From the NCBI RefSeq assembly GCF_030250645.1, contig NZ_JASSVS010000003.1, positions 496,001 through 560,000 of the forward strand: 64,000 bases of DNA, given 5' to 3'. Every line of letters begins with the position of its first letter. The stretch's first letter is position 1. Both the position numbers and the translations under genes were made by a program. The DNA is from Marinobacter azerbaijanicus. Lineage in GTDB: Bacteria; Pseudomonadota; Gammaproteobacteria; Pseudomonadales; Oleiphilaceae. This document shows, piece after piece, positions 17,088 through 26,426 of this stretch. The notes under the pieces are model-generated. The model did no database searches, was not told the origin of the DNA, and saw only the letters and a list, made by a program, of their open reading frames with translations.

Positions 17088-17630
17088 ATGTCAAAGCCTT
17101 TGGAGTTCCGTTTGCAGCCGCGCCGCTTGTCTGGTTCCCTGTCTGTTGTGGTGCTGGTTGCGGTTTTCAGTCTGTTTACCTCAGCCAACGCAAAAGAGGC
17201 ATCAGAGGAGATCGACTGGCTGGAGCTGATGCCGGCAGAGGATCTCAATCTGCTCGAGAGTATGCCAGAAGTCACCCACGAAGGTGATGGTCCCGCTGCA
17301 CTGCCAGACGAAATCATGACCGGCCGTGTGGTGCCTGAAATGGATGGTCGGTCGGGCCGGATCCCGGGCTTCGTGGTGCCACTGAAAACCACCCAGGATA
17401 TGCGTATTCTCGAGTTTTTCCTGGTGCCCTATTACGGTGCCTGTATCCATGTGCCACCTCCGCCCCCGAACCAGATCATCCATGTGAAGTACAAAGAGGG
17501 CTTCAAACTGGAAGCCCTGTACGATCCGGTCTGGATTGAGGGCACGCTGCAGATTCAGCGAACGGAGAACGATATCGCTTCGTCTTCCTATTCCATCGTT
17601 GCGGACAACGTCACGCCCTACGAGGAGTGA
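17088..17630 (+). CDS. DUF3299 periplasmic protein
   Basis: A 180-residue protein with a signal peptide (hydrophobic segment about 16-33, likely cleavage after SANA). The mature part carries the DUF3299 blocks IPGFVVPLK, FFLVPYYGACIHVPPPPPNQIIHV and PVWIEGTL. Family function is unknown, but members are often found with this ABC transporter and ZrgA; the invariant Cys-Ile-His might bind metal. The ATG at 17088 follows CAGGAG. It converges with zrgA. Confidence 0.88.
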   Translation: MSKPLEFRLQPRRLSGSLSVVVLVAVFSLFTSANAKEASEEIDWLELMPAEDLNLLESMPEVTHEGDGPAALPDEIMTGRVVPEMDGRSGRIPGFVVPLKTTQDMRILEFFLVPYYGACIHVPPPPPNQIIHVKYKEGFKLEALYDPVWIEGTLQIQRTENDIASSSYSIVADNVTPYEE

Positions 17631-17652
17631 TTCCGTCGCGGGGCGCCGCCGG

Positions 17653-18279
17653 TCAGTTGCTGATGCTAAAAACCGGGTTGGAGGAAGTCAGCCGCGCGCT
17701 GCCCTGACCGGATGGGCTTACCCACTCAATTGTAAGCTCTTCCAGTTCCTGGAACCGATCCAACAGGGCCGAGGTAAATGCCTGTTGGCTGGCAATGCGG
17801 TCGCATACCAGCAGCTGTGATACATCGTAGTCCCGATGGGTTGTCTCCTCTTCCTGGTGGTGGTCATGGTCATGGTGGTCTTCGTCGTGATGGCCATGAT
17901 CATCATCGCCGTGCCCATTTTCATTCCCTCCCAGTTCAACTGTGGCGGCGCTCACCCGGCAGTCGCCGGTATCCGTATTGATCAGTGGTGTGCTTTCCAG
18001 CCAGGCCCTGACGTCAGCCAGCAGGTTTCTCTCGTCTTCCGTGCGTGCCTCATGCTCGAATCCGGCCAGGTTGTGGGTCGGTGAGCTGAACATCAGGTCA
18101 ATACGGTTCTCTTCCACGGCCATTTGCAAAAGGGCATGGCCATGCTGGTGGGCGCCGGGGTTGTTGGCAGCCAGGAGGTTTGGTGCCAGGGTGCTGGCTG
18201 TGATCAGGCAGCCAAGCGCCAGAAATTGATGGGTTCGGCGGGTATATTGGGTGCGATTGATGGATATCCGGAAGGGCAT
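17653..18279 (-). CDS. zrgA: ZrgA-like zinc-binding periplasmic protein (DUF2796)
   Basis: A 208-residue exported protein (signal peptide ending near LLAA, residue 37). The mature N-terminus has HQHGHA. A central His/Asp-rich run (about residues 120-145, GHGDDDHGHHDEDHHDH and onward) is a metal-chelating loop typical of ZrgA, a periplasmic zinc-acquisition factor repressed by Zur. A Zur-like box stands 27 bases upstream, which agrees. It probably supplies zinc to an uptake system under limitation. Confidence 0.88.
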   Translation of the reverse strand: MPFRISINRTQYTRRTHQFLALGCLITASTLAPNLLAANNPGAHQHGHALLQMAVEENRIDLMFSSPTHNLAGFEHEARTEDERNLLADVRAWLESTPLINTDTGDCRVSAATVELGGNENGHGDDDHGHHDEDHHDHDHHQEEETTHRDYDVSQLLVCDRIASQQAFTSALLDRFQELEELTIEWVSPSGQGSARLTSSNPVFSISN

Positions 18280-18305
18280 GGGTCCGATGCTCTCGTCAAT
18301 TTTGA

Positions 18306-18319
18306 TATGTTATAACATA
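18306..18319 (-). promoter_or_regulatory. Zur-like operator
   Basis: TATGTTATAACATA is a perfect 14-bp palindrome matching the core of the gammaproteobacterial Zur box (TGTTATAACA). It lies 27-40 bases upstream of the zrgA start, positioned to block its promoter when zinc is sufficient. Confidence 0.8.
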
Positions 18320-18420
18320 ATTTACTCTTTCCCGGCCCGGAATCAAGAGGGCAAGTGCCTTAAACGTGGCTGAATGCTAGGATAGGCCCTTCACTCATTC
18401 ATACAGGATCGTCCCGTTTC

Positions 18421-19017
18421 ATGTCCGAAACCGACACCTCCAACGCCCGCGCCGTAGCCTTTGAGCGCTGGGCAAATGTGTTCACTGCCCACAAGGCTTT
18501 CAGTCATCCGTCCGAGCTTCACGGGGTCCTTTGTGGCCGACTTGCCGCCGGCGACCGTATCAATGAAGATGAATGGTTGGCGATGGTCTGCGAACACATG
18601 GGCCTGCCCCCGACTGCGACCGATGAGTCAGACGACTTGCGGGATTTCATGGTCGCCGCCTACGAGCAGACGCTGGAGCTTCTGAAAGCGACGGATATGA
18701 GCTTTCAGCCTTTGCTGCCCGATGACGATTACGCCATCGAACAGCGCCTGGAGGCCCTTACCTCCTGGGTGCGGGGTTTCCTTGAGGGTATGGCCCTCTC
18801 CGCCGGTGAATCCCTGGGTGAGGCACCGGACGAGATTCGCGAGCTGATTGAAGATATGGTGGCCATCAGCCAGGTCGCCGACGATGACGAACCGGACGAT
18901 GAGAGCGAACAGCAACTGATGGAAATTGTCGAATATGTTCGGTTGGGTGCGCTTGCGGTGTTTACTGAATTCAACCCGCCGGAGAAGCCATCACCGAACA
19001 CCCCGACGCTGCACTGA
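18421..19017 (+). CDS. ygfB: YgfB/YecA-family protein (UPF0149)
   Basis: A 198-residue acidic protein of the UPF0149 family. The conserved blocks are PSELHGVLCGRL near residue 30, WVRGFLEGMAL in the middle, and EIVEYVRLGALAVFTEF at the end. In E. coli ygfB also heads the pepP-ubiH-ubiI operon; in Pseudomonas YgfB modulates transcription of ampDh3 and beta-lactam tolerance. Here it precedes pepP by 27 bases, so the same operon is inferred. Confidence 0.93.
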   Translation: MSETDTSNARAVAFERWANVFTAHKAFSHPSELHGVLCGRLAAGDRINEDEWLAMVCEHMGLPPTATDESDDLRDFMVAAYEQTLELLKATDMSFQPLLPDDDYAIEQRLEALTSWVRGFLEGMALSAGESLGEAPDEIRELIEDMVAISQVADDDEPDDESEQQLMEIVEYVRLGALAVFTEFNPPEKPSPNTPTLH

Positions 19018-19044
19018 GCAACGCTACAAACCGTGGGAGAGATC

Positions 19045-20367
19045 ATGGCCTCACTGATACCTGTGAAGGAATTCAACGACCGCCGGCGCCGGCTGATGGA
19101 GCTGATGGCACCAGACAGTATTGCCATCCTGCCGGCCGCCCCCGAGCGGGTGCGTAATCGCGACGTGCTGCATCCGTTTCGCCAGGACAGTGACTTCCAT
19201 TACCTGACCGGTTTTGGCGAACCGGAAGCGGTACTGGTGCTGATCCCGGGCCGGGAGCATGGAGAGTCAGTACTGTTCTGTAAGGAACGTAACCCTGAAA
19301 AAGAGCTCTGGGATGGTTTCCTTGCCGGTCAGGAAGGTGCCATTGAGAAGTTTGGTCTTGACGACGCGTTCCCGATTTCCGATATCGACGATATTCTGCC
19401 GGGCATGATCGAGGGCCGAAGCCGGGTGTACTACCCGCTGGGAAAGGACCACAGCTTTGACGCCAGGGTGATGGACTGGGTCAAGGTCATCCGTAGCAAG
19501 GTTCGCTCCGGCGCCCATCCTCCCGGTGAGTTCATTGCCCTGGAACACCTGCTCCATGATCTGCGCCTCTACAAGAGCGCGGCGGAAATCCGGGTCATGG
19601 CAAAGGCGGGCGAGATCAGCTGCGAGGCTCACAAGCGGGCCATGAAGCGTGCCCGCAAGGGCGGTTTTGAGTACAGCCTGGAAGCCGAACTGATCCATAC
19701 GTTTATGGAGAACGGTGCCCGTTCTACGGCTTACCCCTCCATTGTTGGCAGCGGTCAGAACGCCTGTATCCTGCACTATATTGAAAACAGTGCGCCATTG
19801 AAGGAAGGCGATCTGGTTCTGATCGACGCCGGTTGCGAACTGGAGTGCTATGCCTCCGATATTACCCGCACCTTCCCTGTCAGCGGCAGGTTCAGCGACG
19901 AGCAGCGTGCCCTCTACGAGGTTGTACTGGCAGCGCAGTACGCGGCCATTGATGAAGTGCGTCCCGGCAATCACTGGGACCATCCCCACCAGGCGGCACT
20001 GAAAGTGCTAACCCGGGGGCTGATCGATCTTGGCCTGCTGAGGGACACAACAGTGGAACAGGCCATTGAAGATCAGGCATTCAAGCCTTTCTTCATGCAC
20101 CGCACAGGCCACTGGCTGGGCATGGATGTGCACGATGTGGGTGACTACAAGGTAGGCGATGCCTGGCGTCAGCTTGAGCCCGGCATGGTGTTGACCGTTG
20201 AGCCCGGACTGTATGTGGCGCCAGACAACACCGATGTAGATGAGAAATGGCGTGGTATCGGTATCCGTATTGAAGACGATGTTGTGGTTACAAAGGAGGG
20301 CTGCCGGGTATTGACCGATGCTGCTCCCAAAACTATCCACGACATTGAAGCGTTGATGGCCGACTGA
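19045..20367 (+). CDS. pepP: Xaa-Pro aminopeptidase P
   Basis: A 440-residue M24-family metalloenzyme that removes N-terminal residues preceding proline. The N-terminal AMP_N domain occupies about 1-140. The pita-bread catalytic domain has dinuclear metal ligands in DAGCELECYASDITRTF, HRTGHWLGMDVHD, EPGLYV and GIRIEDDV. The ATG at 19045 follows GGGAGA; a GTG 12 bases earlier is less likely. Second gene of ygfB-pepP-ubiH-ubiI; ubiH starts 2 bases after its stop. Confidence 0.96.
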   Translation: MASLIPVKEFNDRRRRLMELMAPDSIAILPAAPERVRNRDVLHPFRQDSDFHYLTGFGEPEAVLVLIPGREHGESVLFCKERNPEKELWDGFLAGQEGAIEKFGLDDAFPISDIDDILPGMIEGRSRVYYPLGKDHSFDARVMDWVKVIRSKVRSGAHPPGEFIALEHLLHDLRLYKSAAEIRVMAKAGEISCEAHKRAMKRARKGGFEYSLEAELIHTFMENGARSTAYPSIVGSGQNACILHYIENSAPLKEGDLVLIDAGCELECYASDITRTFPVSGRFSDEQRALYEVVLAAQYAAIDEVRPGNHWDHPHQAALKVLTRGLIDLGLLRDTTVEQAIEDQAFKPFFMHRTGHWLGMDVHDVGDYKVGDAWRQLEPGMVLTVEPGLYVAPDNTDVDEKWRGIGIRIEDDVVVTKEGCRVLTDAAPKTIHDIEALMAD

Positions 20368-20369
20368 CC

Positions 20370-21650
20370 GTGAATCAGCACGATACTGACATCATCATCG
20401 CCGGTGGCGGTCTCGCGGGAGCAACCCTGGCATTGGCGCTGGCGAGAACCCTGCCACAATTACGGGTGACCGTTGTTGAGGCGTTTCCGCTGTCTCCGGA
20501 CGCGTTACCGGAGAGCTACCAGCCCAGCTACGATGCCCGTTCCACGGCGCTTGCGTGGGGTTCACGGCTGGTGTTCGAAGAGCTGGGGCTGTGGCAGCGC
20601 CTCTCGGAACACGCAACCCCGATTCGTCACATCCATGTATCGGATCGTGGGCATTTTGGTGCCACACGTCTGAACGCGGATGATCATGGCCAGGAAGCTC
20701 TGGGTTACGTTGCAGATAATCGCTGGATGGGATTGTGCCTGATGCGGGAGCTGCTGCAGACCAGCGTGATCTGGGAAGCGCCTGCGGAAGTTAGGGACAT
20801 GCAACCCTTGCCCGACGGCGTTCGCGTGACTCTGGGCTCTGCGGACAGCGAGCGGGAGCTGACGGCACAATGCCTGGTGGTGGCTGATGGCGGCCGCTCC
20901 GGACTGCGAGAAAAGCTGGGTTTCCGGGTCGATGAACAGGCCTACGATCAGCACGCGCTCATCGCCAACGTGTCCACCTCCCACAGCCATGACTACACTG
21001 CCTTTGAAAGGTTCACGGACGCCGGCCCCATGGCATTGTTGCCCCATGGTTCAACAACCCGCGCGGGAAACACGGCTGCGCTGGTATGGACACTGGACAG
21101 TAACGCCCTGGACGAGCTTCTGGCGCTGAGCGACGACGACAAGTGCCAGCGCCTGCAACATCGGTTTGGCTGGCGGCTGGGACGATTTACCCGCATTGGC
21201 GAGTGCAGCCATTACCCCCTGACCCTGAAAACAGTGGATGAGTCTGTCCGCCCCGGTGTTGTCCTGGTCGGTAATGCTGCCCATGCCCTGCACCCCGTGG
21301 CCGGGCAGGGCTTTAACCTGGCCCTGCGTGGGCTGATGGCCCTGGTCGAGCAGTTCCGGCTGGCAACAGAGCGCCAGCAGGCCCTGGGCAGTCTCCCGGT
21401 GCTGAAAGGCTATCAGAACCGCCATCGCCAGGACTGGCAGCAGACGGTACGCTTCTCCGATTCCCTGATTCAGCTCTTTGGCACCGACCTGCCGCTGGTG
21501 ACCACCGCACGTGATGCCGGCCTGATGGGACTGGACCTGCTGCCCGGCGCCAAACGCTGGTTTGCCCGTCAGGCCATGGGCCTGGGTGGTCGACGTGCTG
21601 AAATCCGATCGCCCGGAACCACATCAACGGAACGTAGCAGCCATGAATGA
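20370..21650 (+). CDS. ubiH: 2-octaprenyl-6-methoxyphenol hydroxylase, UbiH
   Basis: A 426-residue FAD monooxygenase of aerobic ubiquinone synthesis. The dinucleotide fold is IAGGGLAGATLALAL at the N-terminus, the middle DG motif is CLVVADGGRSGLREKLG, and the C-terminal FAD block is GNAAHALHPVAGQGFNLALRG. It starts with GTG 2 bases after pepP and overlaps the next gene by 8 bases. Together with the neighbouring paralogue it performs ring hydroxylations. Confidence 0.94.
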   Translation: MNQHDTDIIIAGGGLAGATLALALARTLPQLRVTVVEAFPLSPDALPESYQPSYDARSTALAWGSRLVFEELGLWQRLSEHATPIRHIHVSDRGHFGATRLNADDHGQEALGYVADNRWMGLCLMRELLQTSVIWEAPAEVRDMQPLPDGVRVTLGSADSERELTAQCLVVADGGRSGLREKLGFRVDEQAYDQHALIANVSTSHSHDYTAFERFTDAGPMALLPHGSTTRAGNTAALVWTLDSNALDELLALSDDDKCQRLQHRFGWRLGRFTRIGECSHYPLTLKTVDESVRPGVVLVGNAAHALHPVAGQGFNLALRGLMALVEQFRLATERQQALGSLPVLKGYQNRHRQDWQQTVRFSDSLIQLFGTDLPLVTTARDAGLMGLDLLPGAKRWFARQAMGLGGRRAEIRSPGTTSTERSSHE

Positions 21651-22866
21651 ACAGGCATACTTCGACATCCTTGTTGTAGGGGGCGGCATGGTCGGTTCCG
21701 CTCTGGCACTGGGGCTGTCACGGCAGGGCTGGAACGTCGGGCTGGTAGAAGGCAGTAGCCGCAACGCATTGCTGCAGGAGGCAGCCGAAGCCTTTGACGT
21801 GAACAGTTTTGACCCGCGGGTGAGCGCCATTTCGGTTGCCAGCCAGCGCCTGCTCCAGCAACTGGATGTGTGGTCGGATATCACAGCCGGTCGGCACTGC
21901 CCCTATCAGACCATGACCGTATGGGACGGCGACGGCACCGGCCGTATCCAATTTGAGGCTGCAGAGCTCAGGGCTCCGGCGTTGGGCACCATCATTGAGA
22001 ACCGCCGCATTGTACGGGCATTGTTTGCCGCCCTGGCCGACAGCAGTGTTGAGCTGATTGATGGCGTCAAGGTTTCTGGCTGGTGGCAGGATGGCAAGGA
22101 GCGGGGCATTCGCCTTGAAGATGGCCGTGTGGTGGCTGCCCAGCTGGTGGTGGCTGCCGATGGTGCCCATTCCCGTCTGCGCCAATGGGTGGGATTACCA
22201 ACCCGGGAATGGGATTATGGCCAGCAGGCGATTGTATGTACGGTACAGACCACCCAGAGTCACCGTTTTACCGCCTGGCAGCGGTTTTCGCCTACCGGGC
22301 CGCTGGCGTTCCTGCCGCTAATGGCGGAGTCCGGTGACGAGCATTTCTGCTCGATTGTGTGGTCTCAGGATACGGAAGAGGCCCGCCGCCTGATGGCGCT
22401 TGATGACAACGCCTTCAGGGCAGAACTTGAAAGAGCCATTGAGCGCGAACTGGGATCGGTAGAGGCGGTCTCGCGCCGATTCGCGTTTCCGTTACGCCAG
22501 CGCCACGCCAAGGATTACATCGCTGGCGGATTTGCGCTGGTGGGCGATGCGGCTCATACCATCCATCCCCTGGCGGGGCAGGGTGCTAACCTGGGTTATG
22601 GTGATGTGCGCGCCCTGCTGGATGAGCTTTCGCGGGCCAGAAAAGCAGGCATTCCCCCTGACAATGATCTGGTGCTGGCTCGCTACCAGCGTCGCCGCAA
22701 AGGTGAGAATCTCGCTATGATGGCAGCCATGGAAGGCTTCAAGCAGCTGTTTGGCCGTGATGAGCTCTCCGTGCGTTGGCTGCGCAATACCGGAATGCGC
22801 TGGCTGAATCAGCTTGGCCCTATCAAGAACCGCATTGCTGCAGAGGCCATGGGACTGGACGCCTGA
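21643..22866 (+). CDS. UbiI/VisC-type FAD-dependent ubiquinone hydroxylase
   Basis: A 407-residue paralogue of UbiH (UbiH/UbiF/VisC/COQ6 family). It has VVGGGMVGSALALGLS at the N-terminus, VVAADGAHSRLRQWVG in the middle and GDAAHTIHPLAGQGANLGYGD near the C-terminus. By position after ubiH it corresponds to visC (ubiI), the C5 hydroxylase, but sequence alone does not separate UbiI from UbiF. The ATG at 21643 lies inside the ubiH end, 8-base overlap. Confidence 0.92.
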   Translation: MNEQAYFDILVVGGGMVGSALALGLSRQGWNVGLVEGSSRNALLQEAAEAFDVNSFDPRVSAISVASQRLLQQLDVWSDITAGRHCPYQTMTVWDGDGTGRIQFEAAELRAPALGTIIENRRIVRALFAALADSSVELIDGVKVSGWWQDGKERGIRLEDGRVVAAQLVVAADGAHSRLRQWVGLPTREWDYGQQAIVCTVQTTQSHRFTAWQRFSPTGPLAFLPLMAESGDEHFCSIVWSQDTEEARRLMALDDNAFRAELERAIERELGSVEAVSRRFAFPLRQRHAKDYIAGGFALVGDAAHTIHPLAGQGANLGYGDVRALLDELSRARKAGIPPDNDLVLARYQRRRKGENLAMMAAMEGFKQLFGRDELSVRWLRNTGMRWLNQLGPIKNRIAAEAMGLDA

Positions 22867-22918
22867 TAAAGGATTTCATGGTTACCCCCGGAACAGTTGA
22901 ATCACAAAGGAATGGAAT

Positions 22919-23833
22919 ATGGCTGGCAGCAGTCTTCTGGTATTGATTGATGACATTGCAACGGTCCTGGACGACGTTGCGCTGATGACCAAAGCCGCTA
23001 CCAAGAAAACCGCTGGCGTACTGGGGGATGACCTTGCGCTCAATGCCCAGCAGGTGACCGGTGTGAAACCTTCCCGGGAGCTGCCCGTCGTGTGGGCAGT
23101 GGCCAAGGGCTCCCTGATCAACAAGGCGATTCTGGTTCCCGGGGCGCTTGCTGTCAGTTTCTTTGTGCCCTGGCTGGTCATACCCCTGTTGATGCTGGGC
23201 GGCGCGTTCCTGTGCTTTGAGGGCTTCGAGAAACTGGCCCACCGGTTCCTTCACCGGCAGCAGGTCGAGGAACACAACGCAGAATTGCATGAAGCCCTGA
23301 AAAACCCCGACGCAGACCTGAAGTCCGTTGAGAAGGACAAGATCAAGGGGGCCATTCGCACAGACTTTATCCTTTCCGCCGAAATCATTGCGATCACCCT
23401 GGGTACGGTCAGCAGCCAGTCCATTGGTATGCAGTTTCTGGTGCTGACCGTGGTGGCCGTAATGATAACCATCGGTGTCTATGGTCTGGTGGCTGCCATC
23501 GTGAAACTGGATGATGGAGGCCTTTACCTGAGTCGAAAAGACAGCCGGTTCGCTCAACGGATGGGGCACGGAATCCTCCGGTTGGCGCCATGGATGATGA
23601 AAACCCTGTCTGTACTGGGCACCGTTGCCATGTTTCTGGTGGGGGGTGGCATCCTCACCCACGGGCTGCCCCCCCTGTATGACGCCATTCATCACTTTGC
23701 CGAGGGCATGGGCGAATTTGCTGAGGCCATCGTCCCGGTGGTAGCTGATGGCCTGTTCGGGGTGGTGGCGGGTGCGCTCCTGGTGGCAGTGATCACGCCC
23801 CTTGTGAAACCCTGGAAAGGGCGTTCAGCCTGA
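22919..23833 (+). CDS. DUF808 (YedI) family inner-membrane protein
   Basis: A 304-residue protein with about six hydrophobic segments. The family N-terminus MAGSSLLVLIDDIATVLDDVALMTKAA and the TDFILSAEIIAITLG block identify DUF808, close to E. coli YedI. Function is unknown; it is often annotated loosely as a transporter. It follows the ubi operon by 52 bases with its own ribosome site and converges on rsmE. Confidence 0.92.
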   Translation: MAGSSLLVLIDDIATVLDDVALMTKAATKKTAGVLGDDLALNAQQVTGVKPSRELPVVWAVAKGSLINKAILVPGALAVSFFVPWLVIPLLMLGGAFLCFEGFEKLAHRFLHRQQVEEHNAELHEALKNPDADLKSVEKDKIKGAIRTDFILSAEIIAITLGTVSSQSIGMQFLVLTVVAVMITIGVYGLVAAIVKLDDGGLYLSRKDSRFAQRMGHGILRLAPWMMKTLSVLGTVAMFLVGGGILTHGLPPLYDAIHHFAEGMGEFAEAIVPVVADGLFGVVAGALLVAVITPLVKPWKGRSA

Positions 23834-23834
23834 A

Positions 23835-24554
23835 TTATCCACAGGCATCGAACAGGCGGCTGAGCAGCACCGGTACCGCCGTTTCCACTCTCAGAATACG
23901 CCGGCCGAGGTGTACCGCTTCGCAGCCGGCCTCAACCAGCTTATCCACCTCATAGGGAATAAACCCGCCCTCCGGCCCGATACATAAGGTGACGGGCTGA
24001 TTGATGTGAACAGGGCAGGGGGTATTGGTGCCCGGGTGGGCGACCAATGCACGGGTGTTTTTCAGCAACGCCGGCAATTCGTCTTCCACGAACGGCTTGA
24101 AAAGCTTGCGGATGTGGACCCGGGGCAAGACGGTATCCCGTGCCTGCTCCAGACCAAGTACCATGTTCTCCCGCAGGTTTTCCGCTGACAGCCAGGGCGT
24201 CTGCCAGAAGCTTTTCTCCACCTTGTAGCTGTTGATCAGCCAGATGTCCTTGGCGCCGAGCGTGGCGCAGGTCTGCAGCACCCGGCGGAACATTTTCGGC
24301 CTTGGCATGGCCAGAATCAGGGTAAGGGGGAGCGGCGAGGGCGGTGGTTCGGTCAGTTCCACCTGAAGAGTTGCCCCCGTGTCGGTGAGGTGCAACACGC
24401 GGCCGGTGCCGATATCGCCGTTTACCAGGCCCACCGGTAACAGGTCTCCCTCGGCAGCCTTCAATACAGAATTCAGATGGGCCAGCCGGCGCCCGGTCAG
24501 TACCGCCCGGTCAGCGGAGACAAAATCCTCCGCGAACAGTAACGCCAGGTTCAT
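23835..24554 (-). CDS. rsmE: 16S rRNA (uracil-1498-N3)-methyltransferase
   Basis: A 239-residue SPOUT methyltransferase that modifies U1498 of 16S rRNA in the decoding centre. The SPOUT knot motifs are CIGPEGGFIPYEVDKL and LGRRILRVETAV near the C-terminus. The ATG at 24554 overlaps the tatC stop (ATGA); the open frame continues upstream into tatC and is not used. It is last in the ubiE-to-tatC transcription unit. Confidence 0.95.
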   Translation of the reverse strand: MNLALLFAEDFVSADRAVLTGRRLAHLNSVLKAAEGDLLPVGLVNGDIGTGRVLHLTDTGATLQVELTEPPPSPLPLTLILAMPRPKMFRRVLQTCATLGAKDIWLINSYKVEKSFWQTPWLSAENLRENMVLGLEQARDTVLPRVHIRKLFKPFVEDELPALLKNTRALVAHPGTNTPCPVHINQPVTLCIGPEGGFIPYEVDKLVEAGCEAVHLGRRILRVETAVPVLLSRLFDACG

Positions 24555-25345
24555 TCGCCGGAGGCTTCCGTGGTGTTCTCGTCTTTCACTTCGCGTCTGG
24601 CCAGCCGGCCGAACAGAATGCCCAGCTCGAAAAGCAGCCACATGGGCAGCGCCAGCAGAGTCTGGGAGATAATGTCCGGCGGAGTCAGCAGCATACCGAT
24701 CACGAAGCAGCCCACCACAATGTATGGCCGCTTGGCGGCAAGGTCTTCCGGGGTGGTGGCGCCGCTAAGAATCAGCAGGATGGTGGCAATGGGTATCTCG
24801 AAGGCAACGCCGAAGGCGAAGAACATCTTCAGGACAAAGTTCAGGTAACTGCTGATATCGGGCAGTTCCACAATCCCTTCCGGACCGATGGCGGTGAAAA
24901 AGCCGAATACCAGGGGGAACACCACGAAGTAGGCGAAGGCGGCGCCCAGGTAGAACAGGATCACGGAAGTGAACAGCAGCGGAAACGCCAGTTTCTTCTC
25001 ATGGGCATACAGGCCTGGCGCGATAAAACTCCAGAGCTGATAGAGAATGACCGGAATTGCCGCAAAGACCGCCAGTACCAGGGCGAGTTTTAACGGCGCG
25101 AAGAACGGCGATGTAATGTCCGTGGCGATCATGGTCTGGCCGACTGGAAGCAGGTCCCGCAGCGGCTGTGATACCAGCAGGTAGAGTTCATTGGCAAACG
25201 GGTAGATAGCGGCAAAGCAGATGATGACTGCCAGCACCATTTTCAGCAGGCGGTCCCGCAGTTCCAGCAAATGCTCGACCAGTGGCATTTCCGGTTGCGT
25301 GTCGTCTGGGCCCTGGGTGTTTTTGCCGTCTGGCTGGGTGGTCAT
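24551..25345 (-). CDS. tatC: Sec-independent translocase subunit TatC
   Basis: A 264-residue six-helix inner-membrane protein that recognises twin-arginine signal peptides. The N-terminal MPLVEHLLELRDRLLK, the periplasmic LYLLVSQPLRDLLP block and FGVAFEIPIATILL are diagnostic. It overlaps tatB by 4 bases (ATGA) and rsmE by 4 bases. It probably serves exported cofactor-loaded enzymes. Confidence 0.97.
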   Translation of the reverse strand: MTTQPDGKNTQGPDDTQPEMPLVEHLLELRDRLLKMVLAVIICFAAIYPFANELYLLVSQPLRDLLPVGQTMIATDITSPFFAPLKLALVLAVFAAIPVILYQLWSFIAPGLYAHEKKLAFPLLFTSVILFYLGAAFAYFVVFPLVFGFFTAIGPEGIVELPDISSYLNFVLKMFFAFGVAFEIPIATILLILSGATTPEDLAAKRPYIVVGCFVIGMLLTPPDIISQTLLALPMWLLFELGILFGRLARREVKDENTTEASGE

Positions 25346-25761
25346 GAACGGTGTTCCGGCGTGCTGTCCTGTTGTTTCGGGGTCTCTTCGTTCTGATCTG
25401 TCTCGGGTTTTTCCGGTTCCGTCGACTCAGCGACGCGCCGGGTAGCGGGTGCGGGCCGATGCTTTGGCTTGTCTTCGTCAGAAAGGACCATGTGCTCGTA
25501 TTTCTTGGCCTCGTCCAGAGCGCCACGGACTGACTTCTGGACATCATCAAGGCCCACGTCACCAGCCTTGCGCAGCTCTTCACGGAGCTCTTCTGCCTTT
25601 AACTGGCGATCAAGCTCCGAGGAAAACTGGCTGACCATACGCCGGGCACCACCGATCCAGCGCCCGGCTGCCCGGGCCGCTGTTGGCAGCCTCTCGGGGC
25701 CGAGAACCAGTAGTGCGATGACGCCGCAGATCAGCAGCTCGACAAAGCCGATATCAAACAT
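25342..25761 (-). CDS. tatB: Sec-independent translocase subunit TatB
   Basis: A 139-residue protein: short N-terminal membrane helix (MFDIGFVELLICGVIALLVLGPERLP), hinge and amphipathic helix (about 22-70), then a charged unstructured tail. The Glu near position 8 and the GPERLP hinge separate TatB from TatA. It follows tatA by 10 bases and overlaps tatC. Confidence 0.96.
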   Translation of the reverse strand: MFDIGFVELLICGVIALLVLGPERLPTAARAAGRWIGGARRMVSQFSSELDRQLKAEELREELRKAGDVGLDDVQKSVRGALDEAKKYEHMVLSDEDKPKHRPAPATRRVAESTEPEKPETDQNEETPKQQDSTPEHRS

Positions 25762-25771
25762 TCAGCCAGTC

Positions 25772-26008
25772 TCAGCTGTGGGACTTGTCCCGTGGTTTTT
25801 CTTCGGTGCCGGCCTCATAGGGCTTGGCCTCGGCATTTTCCTCAATAGCGTCCGGGTCTGAGTCCTTCTTGTCTTCGTCACTCATTGACTTTTTGAAGCC
25901 ACGAATGGCGCCGCCCAGGTCGCTGCCGATGTTGCGGAGCTTCTTTGTTCCGAACAGGAGAATAACAATGCCAAGTACGATTAGGAGTTGCCAGATACTG
26001 ATGCCCAT
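25772..26008 (-). CDS. tatA: Sec-independent translocase subunit TatA
   Basis: A 78-residue pore-forming subunit. The membrane helix [19 protein letters not shown] is followed by the TKKLR hinge, the amphipathic helix [17 protein letters not shown] and an acidic tail. It is separated from hisE by 88 bases, the largest gap in this unit, which could carry its own promoter. Confidence 0.96.
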   Translation of the reverse strand: MGISIWQLLIVLGIVILLFGTKKLRNIGSDLGGAIRGFKKSMSDEDKKDSDPDAIEENAEAKPYEAGTEEKPRDKSHS

Positions 26009-26096
26009 GCCGGGACCCTCGTTTCACTGTTTCTGTTACGGTTGATTGTACGCCACATCGGGGGGCATCCGGAAACCCTCTTCAGGGGTACTCCGG

Positions 26097-26426
26097 TCAC
26101 TGGCCCCTGGAGGCCTTTTCTTCAATGCCTGACAGGTCGAAGCGGCTGGCCAGTTCATCAAGAACTTCTTTGGGCCCCAGGCCCAGGCGCGACAGCATGA
26201 CCATGCTGTGGAACCAGAGGTCGGCCGTTTCATAGATCACGTCCCGGGTCTCTCCGGAGTGCTCCGCGTCCTTGGCGGCAAGCAAAGTCTCGGTACATTC
26301 TTCGCCGACCTTTTCCAGAATCTTGTTAAGCCCCTTCTGGTGAAGGCTGGCCACGTAGGAGGTTTCCGGATCGGCTTCTTTACGGGCCTCCAGAACCTGG
26401 GCCAATTGTTCCAGAATGTCACTCAT
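26097..26426 (-). CDS. hisE: Phosphoribosyl-ATP pyrophosphatase
   Basis: A 109-residue all-alpha MazG-fold enzyme that hydrolyses phosphoribosyl-ATP to phosphoribosyl-AMP in histidine synthesis. The metal-binding helix [14 protein letters not shown] and the [13 protein letters not shown] helix are characteristic. It is a stand-alone HisE, overlapping hisI by 8 bases, unlike the HisIE fusion of enterobacteria. Confidence 0.96.
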   Translation of the reverse strand: MSDILEQLAQVLEARKEADPETSYVASLHQKGLNKILEKVGEECTETLLAAKDAEHSGETRDVIYETADLWFHSMVMLSRLGLGPKEVLDELASRFDLSGIEEKASRGQ

